Translations under genes and position numbers: made by a program
Notes under the pieces: generated by a model
Databases searched by the model: none
Seen by the model: only the letters and a program-made list of their open reading frames with translations
What the model was told of the DNA's origin: nothing
From: Craspedostauros australis
Taxonomy: Eukaryota > Bacillariophyta > Bacillariophyceae > Mastogloiales > Achnanthaceae
Length of the DNA stretch: 64,000 nt
NCBI GenBank assembly: GCA_026770025.1
Contig: JAMXDE010000068.1
Span: 1 to 64,000 of the forward strand
Direction: 5' to 3'
Shown: piece by piece, positions 25,101-32,579 of the stretch
Layout: each line of letters begins with the position of its first letter
Numbering within the stretch: the first letter of the stretch is position 1

Positions 25101-26743
25101 GATACAGTGGCCGCAGAGTCCGAATCTTCTGTACGAAGGGAAACGATAATACACCAGCCGGCCGTGTTTCCCACGTAGAGAAGCAATCCATCTACCCTCT
25201 CACCCTCTCCGAGTACCTGGATAACGACCTCCAAACCACCGAGGTCCTCAGCATCGCCATAGCCGATGGTCAGTGCTTCTACCCCAAGGAGGACGGCGCA
25301 TGGGGCGAACCACCCGACGAGTACCGCGCAACCATGCGGAAGCCATCCATATGCCACTTTTTCAAAGTGAGGAAGAACCGGATCCCGATCATCCTCGCAC
25401 GCGCAAGGAAGGCACGAATGGTCCGAAAACAAAGCGACACCCTCGCCACCAACCTCGCACGAGAGAAGAAAGCACTCGCAAACGAGCCCCTTCCTCCCAC
25501 CGACAATGATGAGATGGTCAATGGAATACCATCCCTCGAAGACAGCCGTCCCAGTCTCGAAGAGGGAGAGACACCAGAAGGAAGGTTCCTGGACGAGATC
25601 CCTGACGGATACTTCGACGAAAAGATGTCCGCAGAAGAAGCCAGCCATCTGGAATCTGAATCAGAGGCATACCGCGATGGAGACCAAGAATCGCAGGACC
25701 CAGGAAGTGTGATCGACGTGGAGGCAGAGATCGCAAGTGGAGCGGTAATCAGCCACCCCAGACCTCCCGTCAGGCGATCCTCACGACCATCACCGGCGTC
25801 CAAAATCCTGACAGCCACGCGAGATGGACAAGGGTATACCGACAAGGTACGCCCAAAGCCCATGATCCCAGCCGACCATTCCGTGGACAGCACATCCATC
25901 CCAGAGCCCGGCGACAGCGACGATTCTGGGTCCATCTACCGACCAGAAGGCAAGTCGACCAAACGAAGCCAAGCGTCGCGACGACCCAGCTCTGGAACCA
26001 GCAGCAAGCAAAACAACCGTCCCAAAAGAGAGGGGCTCTTCGACGAATCCGAGGACTCCACCATTTCCTCGGGAACGTCGGGAATCAAGATGATCAAACA
26101 GGTCAGATCCGCCAAGAAATCCACAAGCGGGACCATCAACACGGAAAGTGCCCCCACCACGACCATGGAAGAACCTACCGAGACGGCAGAACCAGTGCCT
26201 CCCACAACCCAGGATGAGCAACCAGAGGTCCCTACACCACCAGAGGAACCAACCGATGATGACGTGCCAGTAGCAACCGCGTACCCGGCACCCGTGAACT
26301 ACAATGAGTACACGAACGCCAATACCCGCCAACTCCGTGCCTCGAAGCATCCCCTACCATCGACCCCCGACACTCCGGAGATCAGCAATGCTAACAAGAG
26401 AGCCCGAACGAATGCCCGACCAGCGATAGCATACCCGTCACCCCGACGCCTTCGATCCGGATACATCATGTCCAGCGACCGAGGACCAACAATGATGCAA
26501 CCATCAATCTTCCAGATGCCTCCCGACCCCACAGCTCAGATCAAGGCCGTCCTCCAAAACGACGAGAGGACACCTATGGTCATCCAAACCCTCGCCGATA
26601 TCCTCTTCTGCGGAGGGCTCGACCATATCAACCAAGTTCAGCAGGTCAGCATCACCTCCTCGTTGAACAAGGCATTGGAAGCCATGCTCACCAACCGCCG
26701 CCAAAACCACGGCTACTACGACAACAACGAACAGTCCGAATGA
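16115..26743 (+). CDS. Copia gag-pol polyprotein with long C-terminal extension, 3542 aa
   Basis: Single open frame from the first ATG after the 5' LTR. Residues 1-400 are an acidic gag-like part with CRSERCGKRHH; ~400-610 is rich in Pro, Gly, His and Asn; ~615-860 is a helical gag-like domain. There is no CCHC zinc knuckle. Protease has CDGGA (Asp1034) in place of the usual DSGA. Integrase has the TLARTTQLMRAV motif instead of HHCC, with Asp1539 (ATDT), Asp1597 (HSDN) and Glu1632 (NPAEHN). RT has YVDD (Asp2318, Asp2319). RNase H starts at CYVDAD (Asp2525) and ends with ADILTKPL near 2655. About 880 more residues follow, including a compact block at ~2970-3110 (SRVLYPAGKKGPFQGIVVGY) and a helical tail. 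Typical copia polyproteins run about 1300-1600 aa, so this one is more than twice the usual length. Confidence 0.95.
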   Translation: MTVTNRLQLSNRPPPKRSPGDRTEAFETLPADPKDPSLSAILDGTPGYPTAGPSSLSFTEIGVDFIEVTFRHPIIVDAWNRKERTNETEVVRHVHKTTWDAFTELKQEFRISIETAMIFDLFPAKTLAEEKTISQLLITIHEEATDMNPALIMFNLKHPDDVARNYETGLLIYHIGEWVRSIEVEEESTLESTLDAMFTDTDTTAKAMADFCRSERCGKRHHNQAWLNAIGEHKKALSNASATSISSGSEASTHRTGRDNDSHQGGTPSGLSLMLGGNTPHRTPPDFQNETQLSSIAKQGSQNTSPVIIDTRGTTPPNEDTEPGTDYDQHPGNDETVDVPDNRGPTGRNRLFPNVDPATIGDYNRNPTGAKVVTFAPETTDRGPGGTNGPRMNYPENDGNHPPHDRNPHPYHGTADTPASHGVGNYRGNNGHGPVNRNPASNPPANHGTDRPHRDNHGPPINHGHNNGNPYGYPPNPGNQLPHGPPIPMYHGTHPGGFPPIGIPIPMGHFPHGAGGFSMPQGAFTPVGPPHPGYPPRPPAYGYRPTDPNGGFGRHDPRNMGPNTPHGRREPGYTPHRGPTRGEPPVAQVKLAKRRPIPDSVKFTSDAASFQVVKHQIHAHLLGNDMAYLINDQFRHRYHSQGIHAIKDHIDPVTGVPTTTSPEQVASDVRTLFAGLYSVFAGGPAHGLATRGLLTEDGILFWNELLNTYDNDWIRGMEVDSLMKRVHDFNPSRQDLGSYVKEIQDIFANVNFLATNPDQQVSDAQQRRTLLNHLIGCDDINVRTMVRSIERSADMQSMGATCMYLISESARDNAVASNQRGSRSGKRRIFKATAEANQDQAGSNTEMVINAISKRLHEDPTFISQEVFDGLPEKVRRVIMKLRSSLRWARRNNDRNGSGFTRVESKKEQDEPNPPASVKPPDKGEETKPHKQYGGVTHANLARYTTGSTEGSDSQDEDGSDLSSIDASELAKFLVDYGGHEENGDDRLVKMITMSDSSDATSPVDPPESNQHQSVPEQLINLATFSPQTYAVCDGGAQCCVIGNKDRVWKIDYIYPHRTYNIVGAVASTMRKNNLAVVDASIKARTREGNEVILRIYEAALNADSRVTLLSDHQIRASGAVLDTVSSEHRASFATPGTGRQCLMPDEDTTINLEMRDALMTFDVFPIMEDDEDLPTYDITPKQGWNPSDHQGGHVCNVPMGCYLTRDPIGGDKVVNWNDQPDAPHDAGAMDSSAHNASKDSMEPGTRQTKDGTPDIPMEGREPMEPNAHHPDEHAAGEPNRVHEEYPKVDAFLDTLSLEELIGMSHAIDTVTFAKSATDTAISIQGTLFDMVDNLSAEDIDHLYRELGIDREANAIGTDQKGYTESTNVPSTKVSDPDDEADSVISSLHSVGSEPAFQRNRETFRIPNEIGVTKATRVDALRGDPRDAPEYHRHTKGENPAGIDDPGRDNPMDTIDRHPAEAMTEYSHQGFPFRAKWKSIDLHKIRPYLGYLPTHVIKQTLARTTQLMRAVITYPMRRHKKSRFEWMRRQRIREIVATDTIFSNVKSFGDGYSMAQIFYGTSSHMINAYGLKKKEGVFVAFQDFIRTEGAPWAFHSDNAKEQTGEKVLKLLRDLHIKSRLTEPHNQQQNPAEHNAILYMKRCVTTLIDRTGAPPKAWFHAFRYMCYVHNHTSDPSLRYAIPYTVRHGETVDISALLTFQFYEKVLYHDPNATFPNSKEKSGYWLGVAESHGDFLTYHVLDDESRRVLVRSVVRPFRKGINNNRRVTFDQDMDPEADNPSTRTPLELSGTPQGWKTKIPPKRGYAATAKTTHPRAWEHKTDKLTRSTGIPDSGEARNTGPVTRSQTLTKRTAKAHTTHATEKDNPRTSPDAPDRGDSDPGSSYLPCSSGPPSYQRMDDGPEERGGNKRTKQNKRSVLSTGTRKGIPWKNIVHGTIRSIIQTIAADPITTGVNTAPPQRVPTLTNHPGNPRQNPPGCNTNIPWDTTSISFACNLTATEANQLAYLAQCDQYTERDNFILDGRNLNWKAKGITRHHHETREDGTTEAILEILWMNGMRSWCRMGDLRAQQPDIIIEYTEQNRLQDQKGFEWVELHRARNQHMRSMLATKLTNHRPGNKYKFGTLVPNSLKHAMAIDRLNGNGLWSEAINKELDQIKRLGTFRQPRPNEALDGYTKIPYHIVYDVKFDLRRKARLVANGNKTSPPTEDVYSGVVASDTIRIAFAIAAANGLRAYTGDVGNAFLYADTLEKCYIRAGPEFGDLEGKPLIIQKGLYGLRTSSARFHEHFADTLRTMGFLPSKADNDIYTREADDHYEMITTYVDDVLVFSKDPIPIIDDLKKRYTMKQCGDPEYYLGGNIVDLPKNWKDRGVNIGLSAQTYIGNVIKRVEQLVGKTIPKASTPMVEACHPESDTSDFTSAEDARTYRSILGCLNWVVTLGRLDIQYATTTMARFAMAPREGHLLTIQRIIGYLKGRERGAILCDPNPVDHTNIDTTLSSHWREFYPTASEVNPVSIPTPKGKPVQITCYVDADHGHDQVTRKSMTGVVLLINNTIVKTICKRQNTVETSTYGSELVAARIATEAVTGLRYMLRDLGVPIDGPAIMLGDNKAVVLNTTVPSSTLKKKHCSLAFHQIRECIAAGIIVFAHIASVDNIADILTKPLSKTPFHHITSRTIFRNSIHESGYHSETISQAITKSRTTRADNDPDIMATETQEPPPPKEEHTMSVNMARYQQTSMKYSPTSKTLRLTRTQREPNPLETAQRKSPRTIKRTKSTPASPNRQQTRNSSVVYDMTDNRTTNQNHEPAGAPTDKFLIRRGDTPPSALTDEFSTFSSINPSCGSDVLYYPRDMLETGPIMPRNQSHVATATKFRKPPPGATMPAIKEGNCETSFHTGLTPRAFVTPEHETYRCDMLIADLQEDLARNVTAPSIAFRDMNMLSPQKRSRHNQDPGHNLSPFQTRTRKMTFPKYTPFYDGIQCPVPGSRVLYPAGKKGPFQGIVVGYSGRRVRIFCTKGNDNTPAGRVSHVEKQSIYPLTLSEYLDNDLQTTEVLSIAIADGQCFYPKEDGAWGEPPDEYRATMRKPSICHFFKVRKNRIPIILARARKARMVRKQSDTLATNLAREKKALANEPLPPTDNDEMVNGIPSLEDSRPSLEEGETPEGRFLDEIPDGYFDEKMSAEEASHLESESEAYRDGDQESQDPGSVIDVEAEIASGAVISHPRPPVRRSSRPSPASKILTATRDGQGYTDKVRPKPMIPADHSVDSTSIPEPGDSDDSGSIYRPEGKSTKRSQASRRPSSGTSSKQNNRPKREGLFDESEDSTISSGTSGIKMIKQVRSAKKSTSGTINTESAPTTTMEEPTETAEPVPPTTQDEQPEVPTPPEEPTDDDVPVATAYPAPVNYNEYTNANTRQLRASKHPLPSTPDTPEISNANKRARTNARPAIAYPSPRRLRSGYIMSSDRGPTMMQPSIFQMPPDPTAQIKAVLQNDERTPMVIQTLADILFCGGLDHINQVQQVSITSSLNKALEAMLTNRRQNHGYYDNNEQSE

Positions 26744-26841
26744 AGCCCGCTCGCCGCCATCTTGGGCGGCGGAACAAACCACACTACGATTAGCTTTCTT
26801 GCTTTCAGTCAACTCACGTTTCAACGTGAGATGAAGGGGAG
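26744..26841 (+). other. Two hairpins and polypurine tract before 3' LTR, copia element 2
   Basis: Same two perfect hairpins as element 1 (CGCCGCC/GGCGGCG and CTCACGT/ACGTGAG) and the same purine run against the LTR. Bases near the stop codon differ between copies while both stems are kept. Confidence 0.75.
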
Positions 26842-27369
26842 TAATAGAGCTAAACTAGTAACCACCTTAGCGAGAGAGACTACGAATCATCCGACTCGTC
26901 AGCATTCCAGTAGATCGAACGGACACTTCGCCGAACCCCACGTTTGGAGACAGATCCAGAACCTTGAAGCGGATCTTCGGAATTCGTGTCAAGGAACCAA
27001 TGGGGTTCCGATAACCAAGTTTCTGACACCCGCTGTCGCCAAAACACCGACGCACGGAACCAAAGCCACAACAACGGGCATCATCGCCCATTGTCTCTCA
27101 CAGAACCCAGATGACGGATCTCGACCCACGGTACTCGGGCTACACAACCCACACGCATTGTCAAACAGGACACCACAGGAGATTCCCCTCGAAGAGAAGA
27201 ACCATAGCACTAATCTCATAATCCGCACGTTTCTTCACCATCTACCAGTATTCTCAATTGACTACTTGTGGAACAGAAGACTCTCGTCCGGATTGCTTGC
27301 CAGTCAAGCCTCTGCCTACAGCTAAAGTACAGCCAACAAGACAACAGCCATTACGTTTGGGCTCTATTA
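26842..27369 (+). repeat. 3' LTR of copia element 2
   Basis: 528 bp, one CpG-to-TpG difference from 15542-16069. It is followed by GCAGC at 27370-27374. Confidence 0.97.
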
Positions 27370-28317
27370 GCAGCAACTCGTGCGAAGCAATGGACCAACT
27401 CCGATCCAATTCCTCTGATCGCAAGACCGGATCTCGATGCGGCAGATCAGGCAATTCAGCACCTTCCGTGAAAGATTCGATCGCTGAGGATAATTGAAGG
27501 AACGAGAACGGCAATGAGGCCCACAGAGATGGACATTGACAGAATACAGTAAGCACACAAGCACACAAGTACGCGATGAACAGACAAAGACTTGTGTGAG
27601 TTGGGAAGTGGCGGACGCTTGCACCAATACGAATCGTGCGTGGGTATGTGCGTTCGTTCGAGTCTGCGGAATGCCATGACCCGCGGATGTTGTCAACGCC
27701 ATTGTCGATGTCTCCTCACTGCGCTGCCCTGTGCTGCAACAACCGAACCGTCTCTGCTCCTCGTGGTGTGGGCTGTACGAGTCGGCTGTGAACCACTCGG
27801 TCTTGCTCGTTGGCTGTCTTGCTGGCCTGTCTTGGTGTGTTCTTACCTCAGCGGATCTCGCGTTGTTGGCTGCTGACCTTGTCGTGTTGGTATGGATAGT
27901 ACGCTGTGTTGTTGGGATGCAATGGGATGGACGATGACGACGATGGTGATGGTGGCAATGATGGTGGCAATGGTGGTGGCAACGGGAGAAGTGGTTGGAG
28001 TCTTCGCGACTACGAGTATGAGAACTTCTGAGTGGAGGGTGCGATGTTATGATCGGTAAACATGTCTTTGTCGATTGTGGATGAAGTGTGCATCGTTGCC
28101 GTTCTTGTCGTTCTTGTCGCTGTTGTCTCTGTTGTTGTTGTTGTTGTTGCTGTTGTCCTCCTCTCCCTTCTTGTTCGTTGCTTCTTGGCCTCGCTGCTTC
28201 TTGTTGCACATCGTCAACAACCCACAATTTCGAAAATCCGTCTTGTCCCTGTCTCATTCGCTGGTTGCGCTTCGTTGGCATTTCTCCATAGGCGCATTGG
28301 TCCGTACTGCATGCCAT
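27370..28317 (-). CDS. Low-complexity ORF interrupted by copia element 2 (doubtful gene)
   Basis: A minus-strand frame runs from an ATG at 28317 in a good context (ACCATGG; MACSTDQCAYGEMPTK) to the insertion point of element 2. Beyond the duplicated GCAGC it stays open to a TAG at 15282-15284, about 410 codons in all. The product has a Gln/Arg run and a His/Cys-rich run that come from GTT- and GATGGTGGC-type simple repeats (about 28131-28155 and 27937-27983). No domain is recognised. Simple repeats can keep a frame open by chance, and the ORF ends only ~30 bp before the next gene's ATG. It could be a separate gene, a 5' exon of the split gene, or untranslated sequence. Confidence 0.3.
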
Positions 28318-28476
28318 GGTTGGAGCTCCGTGTTTGTACACGCAATTGGGAGAGTTGCCATGGTGGCAACATGACGAGCAGAGTACTGCTGTCACAATCA
28401 ATCAATCATCTCCGAAGCACCGCCCACCCGTCCACCGCACCATCTGACGAGCGCTGAGCTTTGGCAATGTTGGCAA

Positions 28477-28530
28477 CGCCGCAGACTGCACCATAGACTG
28501 CACCACAGACTGCACTACAGACCGAGTCAT
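28477..28530. repeat. Short tandem repeat, degenerate 12-bp units
   Basis: About four units of the type CAGACTGCACCA/CAGACTGCACTA in a row. Antisense translation gives an AVCGAV-like periodic peptide that should not be taken for a gene. Confidence 0.6.
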
Positions 28531-28683
28531 AGACTCCATCGCAATCTGCAACAGAGCAAACGCAAAGGCCAATACCAACGTTCACACTCGTATGTACAGA
28601 GTAACCATGTTGTGTCGCGACATGGGTTATGAGCGTTAATTTCTTGTGTTCATGCAGGGTGTGGACTGGCTTCGTGGTTCGAT

Positions 28684-28995
28684 TCCGCAGCGCGCTATTT
28701 TGACACAGTTGCAGTGGGGTACGACGATCCATGCATGACGCCAACGGATACCACCATCCTTTTCCACACAATTCCTTCTGTACAACTCCTTCCACATCAT
28801 TGAAACCAACGAACGCGGAAACCACTTGATTGGCGACGACGACCACGGCGACAACAGCGGTGGCCAGACCATCGTCGTCATGCCGCACTGTCCAATGATG
28901 CTGTATGGTACACCAACGTGCTGTTCACCAACCAGGATCATCTGCTGCTCAGCGACATGATCATCAGAAATGCATTGGCCAAAGAGCATACCTTT
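28684..28995 (+). pseudogene. SRR1-like domain fragment, frameshifted
   Basis: Three reading frames read in series give pieces in SRR1-domain order: VAVGYDDPCMTPTDTTIL (compare the YDP-x3-D motif), IIETNERGNHLIGDDD (the NE-x-G motif), QTIVVMPHCPMMLY (the MPHCP signature) and NVLFTNQDHLLLSDMIIRNAL (the N-x-L-x2-N motif). At least two frameshifts separate them. SRR1 proteins were described in plant circadian and yeast stress responses and have homologues in many eukaryotes; their biochemistry is unclear. The upstream half of the domain is not seen, so this is a decayed partial copy, or a gene with unrecognised introns. Antisense ORFs over the same bases lack any homology. Confidence 0.6.
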
Positions 28996-29219
28996 CTGTC
29001 CAGCCAGTCAGGCTGTGCTGCGCATGATACGGTCGTGCATAGAACAGCATGCTGCGCGAGTCACCAAAGGCAAGATCCAAGATTTGCCGGGCGCACCATT
29101 GGATGTATCACTGATAACTAGCTTACGAAATATGGTGGAGTGGTTACTTCTCTGATTACAGCCTATTCATTTCCTCTTCTTCATGACGCGCTCACTTCTC
29201 TGTCTACTGTTGTTGTGAT

Positions 29220-30932
29220 TCACTCCTCTTCTCCAGCGGCAGCGCCATCGGCCTCAGCCACCCTGGAAGGTGCGACGGACCGCACGAGGTTCATCAACGT
29301 TGTACGATTCATGTATGAATCCACTTGCGCAGTACCCTCACTTTCATCCACGACCTTGTACAAATCCATCATGGACATGGCACTGTACTCATCATCAACT
29401 TCATTGTTTGCCGCTCTCCCACTGCAGATGGCATGAATGCCTTCAATCAGTCGAGGATGTAGAATCAGCTTGCTGCAATCTTCACGAGCGAGTAAAGTCT
29501 GCATGTTTCGAGCTGCCATTCTCGTTGCTGCATCCTTCAACACCACGCAGTTGTGTTGATCAGCGAAGATCAACGCATCTACCATGGTGTCTTCTGTGAG
29601 ATGAGTGCGGGCCAACTCTGCTTCAAGAACAAGCTTGAGTCGCCAGAAGCCGAACTCGTTGGCCACAAGGATCAGCTGTTGTAGATCGTCCTGTCCATCG
29701 AGGGTGGGAGTTGGCTGGTCAGCGCCATCATCATCGTCATGAGCGCCATCGCGGGTATCAGTATCGTTGTCCGGAGTGCTGTGATCGAAGGATATCTCAC
29801 CTGTGTAGATGCATTCGAGGACACGTTGGACATGCTTGGGTTGATGGTTGGGAAGAGGGATGAGCCTGCGGGTGAGGGCAGTGGCAGAATCAGTGCCGTC
29901 ATCAGTGCCGTCATCGACATGCTGATGTTGGATTCCCGAGCCGATCAATGTCTGAATGGACGGAACAGTGACCATGAGGACTCCGGAGTTTGCTTTGATT
30001 GGCTGTTGTTCGTCGCCTTGTCCGCACAGGAAGGTGATGTCTGCCTTGGCCTCAGAACGAACAGCGCTGCGACGATCTTGGTCGATGCTGATGTTGGTTG
30101 TTGTGTGGATTTTAGGATTGTTGTGCTTGGTTGGTGTTGTGATGGTGTTTGTGTTGCTTTGCTTGCGCACCTGCGTCTCTGTTTGCAGCTGTGTCTGCAG
30201 TTGCAAGTTGCGACGACTGAGATGACCGAGACGCTTCATGATTGATGTCATCATCTTGACCTGCTTGTTCGCGATGATTAATTCGACGGGTGTTTCGTTG
30301 TCATTGTTTTGGATGCCGATATTGACCTTGGTTGATTCGATGAGGTACTCGACGCATTCATAACGGCCCCATAAGCATGCCACATGAAGGGGAGTGCTGC
30401 CATCGTTGTTTTTGCAGTTGACATCGGCGTTGGTTGATTCGATGAGGTACTTCACACATTCCAGGCTGCCTCCATAGCATGCTCGATGAAGTGGAGTGTT
30501 GCCATTGCCGTCTTTGACCGTGTTGACATCGGCGTTGGTTGATTCGATGAGGTACTTCACACATTCCAGGCTGTCGTGCTCGCATGCATAGTGAAGTGGA
30601 GTCCAACCATCGTTGTTCTTGCAGTTGACATCGGCGTTGGCTGATTCGATGAGGTACTTCACATATTCCAGGCTGCCTCCAACGCATGCATGATGAAGTG
30701 GAGTGTCGCCATGCTTGCTCTTGCAGTTGACATCGGCGTTGGTGGATTCGATGAGGTACTTCACACATTCCAGTTGGCCAAAGATGCTTGCTGTATAAAG
30801 TGGAGTGTAGCCAAGGAAGTCTTTGACCGTATTGACATCACGTCCTTCATTCTGCTTCTTCCATTCCCTCAACACCGACAGATCACCTGTCTTGGCAGCA
30901 CGAATGAGTTGTTTGTTCGAGACATTCGGCAT
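29220..30932 (-). CDS. Ankyrin-repeat/BTB domain protein, copy 2 (complete, 570 aa)
   Basis: Complete frame from the ATG at 30932 (MPNVSNKQLIRAAKTGDLS) to TGA at 29220-29222. An in-frame TTG lies 15 codons upstream but ATG is the sensible eukaryotic start. Residues ~35-240 are about six ankyrin units (DTPLHHAC, WTPLHYAC, NTPLHRAC, STPLHVAC and others) with the same ~100-bp DNA repeat. Then comes a Gln/Thr/Asn linker and a BTB/POZ plus BACK-like half: ADITFLCGQGD, LIPLPNHQPKHVQRVLECIY, LILVANEFGFWRLKLVLEAE, IFADQHNCVVLKDAATRMAA. The tail is acidic. Probable adaptor protein; partner unknown. The BTB half is nearly identical in DNA to copy 1, which implies recent duplication or gene conversion. 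Confidence 0.9.
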   Translation of the reverse strand: MPNVSNKQLIRAAKTGDLSVLREWKKQNEGRDVNTVKDFLGYTPLYTASIFGQLECVKYLIESTNADVNCKSKHGDTPLHHACVGGSLEYVKYLIESANADVNCKNNDGWTPLHYACEHDSLECVKYLIESTNADVNTVKDGNGNTPLHRACYGGSLECVKYLIESTNADVNCKNNDGSTPLHVACLWGRYECVEYLIESTKVNIGIQNNDNETPVELIIANKQVKMMTSIMKRLGHLSRRNLQLQTQLQTETQVRKQSNTNTITTPTKHNNPKIHTTTNISIDQDRRSAVRSEAKADITFLCGQGDEQQPIKANSGVLMVTVPSIQTLIGSGIQHQHVDDGTDDGTDSATALTRRLIPLPNHQPKHVQRVLECIYTGEISFDHSTPDNDTDTRDGAHDDDDGADQPTPTLDGQDDLQQLILVANEFGFWRLKLVLEAELARTHLTEDTMVDALIFADQHNCVVLKDAATRMAARNMQTLLAREDCSKLILHPRLIEGIHAICSGRAANNEVDDEYSAMSMMDLYKVVDESEGTAQVDSYMNRTTLMNLVRSVAPSRVAEADGAAAGEEE

Positions 30933-31647
30933 GTTGGTCGTTGGTCGTTGGTTGTTGAGCTGTTGGTAGACAAACAATTGCTGGATGATTGCTCAATGTG
31001 TTCACGGTACGAGTCGGTCTTATGATGAAGATGCTGACTGACGGTATGAGACCAAACTGTTGCAAGGAATAGCAAGGTTGTCGTTGTCTTGTTCGCACGT
31101 TCTGTTTCTCTGTTCCATGATCGCACTCTGGTTTGTCGTGGAAGAACTGGTTGGTGCGGATCCTTCTCGACATCCACCACAAAGCACACACACACACACA
31201 CACACACAATACGACCCCATTCAGGACAAAAAGGTAGTATCCTGCCGATTTTTTATCGGACAACATTACTTTTTTGGCAAACGATGTGGTGTCTTGTCCA
31301 TTAGGGTCATATTTAATTAGCTAGCTTCTACGACACAAATACCTGGCTGACTTGTCTTCAACGTGGACGAAAATGCTGACGTCAACGACGGTCGATGTCA
31401 GACCACGATTGTATTCAATGGTGTGGATGGTGATGTTGTGGCAGTTTTGGTGTCGTGTTGATTCCTCACGTTGTCGATGATTTGGCTCGGTTGTGTGTTT
31501 CCTCCTTCGCGCGTGTAGCGCAAAGCAGCACAGCGTTGGTGGCACCCCTTCGCGTCAGCTGCAACAGCAACACTTGCGAATACCACACAACACAGAATTA
31601 TATTATATAATGTCATGGAGCACACTAAATTTTCTTTGGTATGCAAA
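30933..31647. other. Intergenic region upstream of ankyrin/BTB copy 2, with (CA)n
   Basis: Contains a CA dinucleotide run at 31185-31209. The bases just after it (31209-31255) reappear in inverted orientation at 40976-41021. No credible gene is present between 31260 and 31647. Bases 31632-31647 form the left copy of the LINE's putative target duplication. Confidence 0.5.
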
Positions 31648-31791
31648 GCAAATATATACATAAATAACTCAGTGATTACATCGTAGATGTGCCATAAGGC
31701 TTTACCCTCGCCTCCCCGGCCCCGTGGGGCCATGTGTTGAGCGATCTGTCAAGTGTCCCTTCTCAAGCCGTCCCCAGCCACGACGCCATGC

Positions 31792-32516
31792 TCACCGCTC
31801 GGCTTGTATCGTTCGCGATCGTCGCCACGCTTTCACCACCGCTTGGATGGCTATCATAGAGTTCACCCACTGTTTCATCTGTTTCTCTGTTCTGTACTTG
31901 ATACTGCGGGCTTCTTGGAGTAGATGTAGCTCCGATTTGTTCATGTCCTTGATCGCACCCTGTATCAGTCTTTGTACCTGCCTACGCAAGTCCCTCGCGG
32001 CCGGGTGTTGTTCTTCGTCATGCACTTTGGCATTCCTGACCAGCCACACCTCCCAGGGCACTTTCCGTATCCACGAGACCATTTCCCGAGCCCAAGCGTT
32101 TGCGTCTGGATATCGGCACTCGTGTGTCATCATCCATTGTTCCTGCTGGCTTACCCAGTCCTTGTGCAGAAGCCCTACCAGTAGTTGGGACCATCCAATG
32201 ACACTTTGTGTGTCATTCAAGCCTACGTTCCTCCTCCATTTCACCAAACCAAACCCACTGTCATGTTCCTTACCAATCGTGGGGATGTTCCACTCTCCGC
32301 CATGCGATCCACTAGGTTCGAGGTGGCGATCGTCCATGCCTCATGATGTTCTGGGCATTGGTACACATGCTGGTTGGTTTCATCACACCTGCAGATCTTG
32401 CACTTTGCCAATGACATCTGTCCGGTCTGGAGCAACTTCTTGTTGACCCCAATGAATCCAGAGGCCCACTTCAAACTGAGCATGGTCAAGCTGAAGTTTT
32501 GCTTGGACTGGCGCAC
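31792..32516 (-). pseudogene. LINE ORF2 C-terminus: CCHC-type motif and Trp-rich tail
   Basis: Two overlapping frames give CKICRCDETNQHVYQCPEHH, a Cys/His motif placed after RNase H in this LINE type, then QSVIGWSQLLVGLLHKDW, ANAWAREMVSWI and VWLVRNAKVHD. The last frame ends in a stop at 31792. A frameshift near 32300 separates the pieces. Confidence 0.65.
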
Positions 32517-32579
32517 TGCCTTGTCCGTGTGCCAATCGACCTGGTCCAGCTGGTTGCTGTCCCACTGGAACTTTGAGGA

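Larger units (their letters stand above)
15542..27369 (+). mobile_element. Ty1/copia LTR retrotransposon, copy 2 (11,828 bp, intact)
   Basis: Same family and exactly the same length as element 1. LTRs are 15542-16069 and 26842-27369 (528 bp each), differing at one base (CG in the 5' copy, TG in the 3' copy, near 27295). Target duplication GCAGC lies at 15537-15541 and 27370-27374. The single gag-pol frame is unbroken, so this copy may be mobile. It inserted 292 bp upstream of the split host gene's ATG, in the same orientation as element 1. Confidence 0.97.

Noticed and set aside
28406-28888. Minus-strand ORF of 160 codons
   Set aside because: Contains a repetitive AVCGAVYGAVCG segment from a tandem repeat and overlaps the better-supported SRR1-like fragment on the other strand.
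1-30932. Viral origin of the ankyrin/BTB genes
   Set aside because: Ankyrin plus BTB proteins also occur in large DNA viruses, but the family is repeated locally with host-like composition and no other viral genes nearby.
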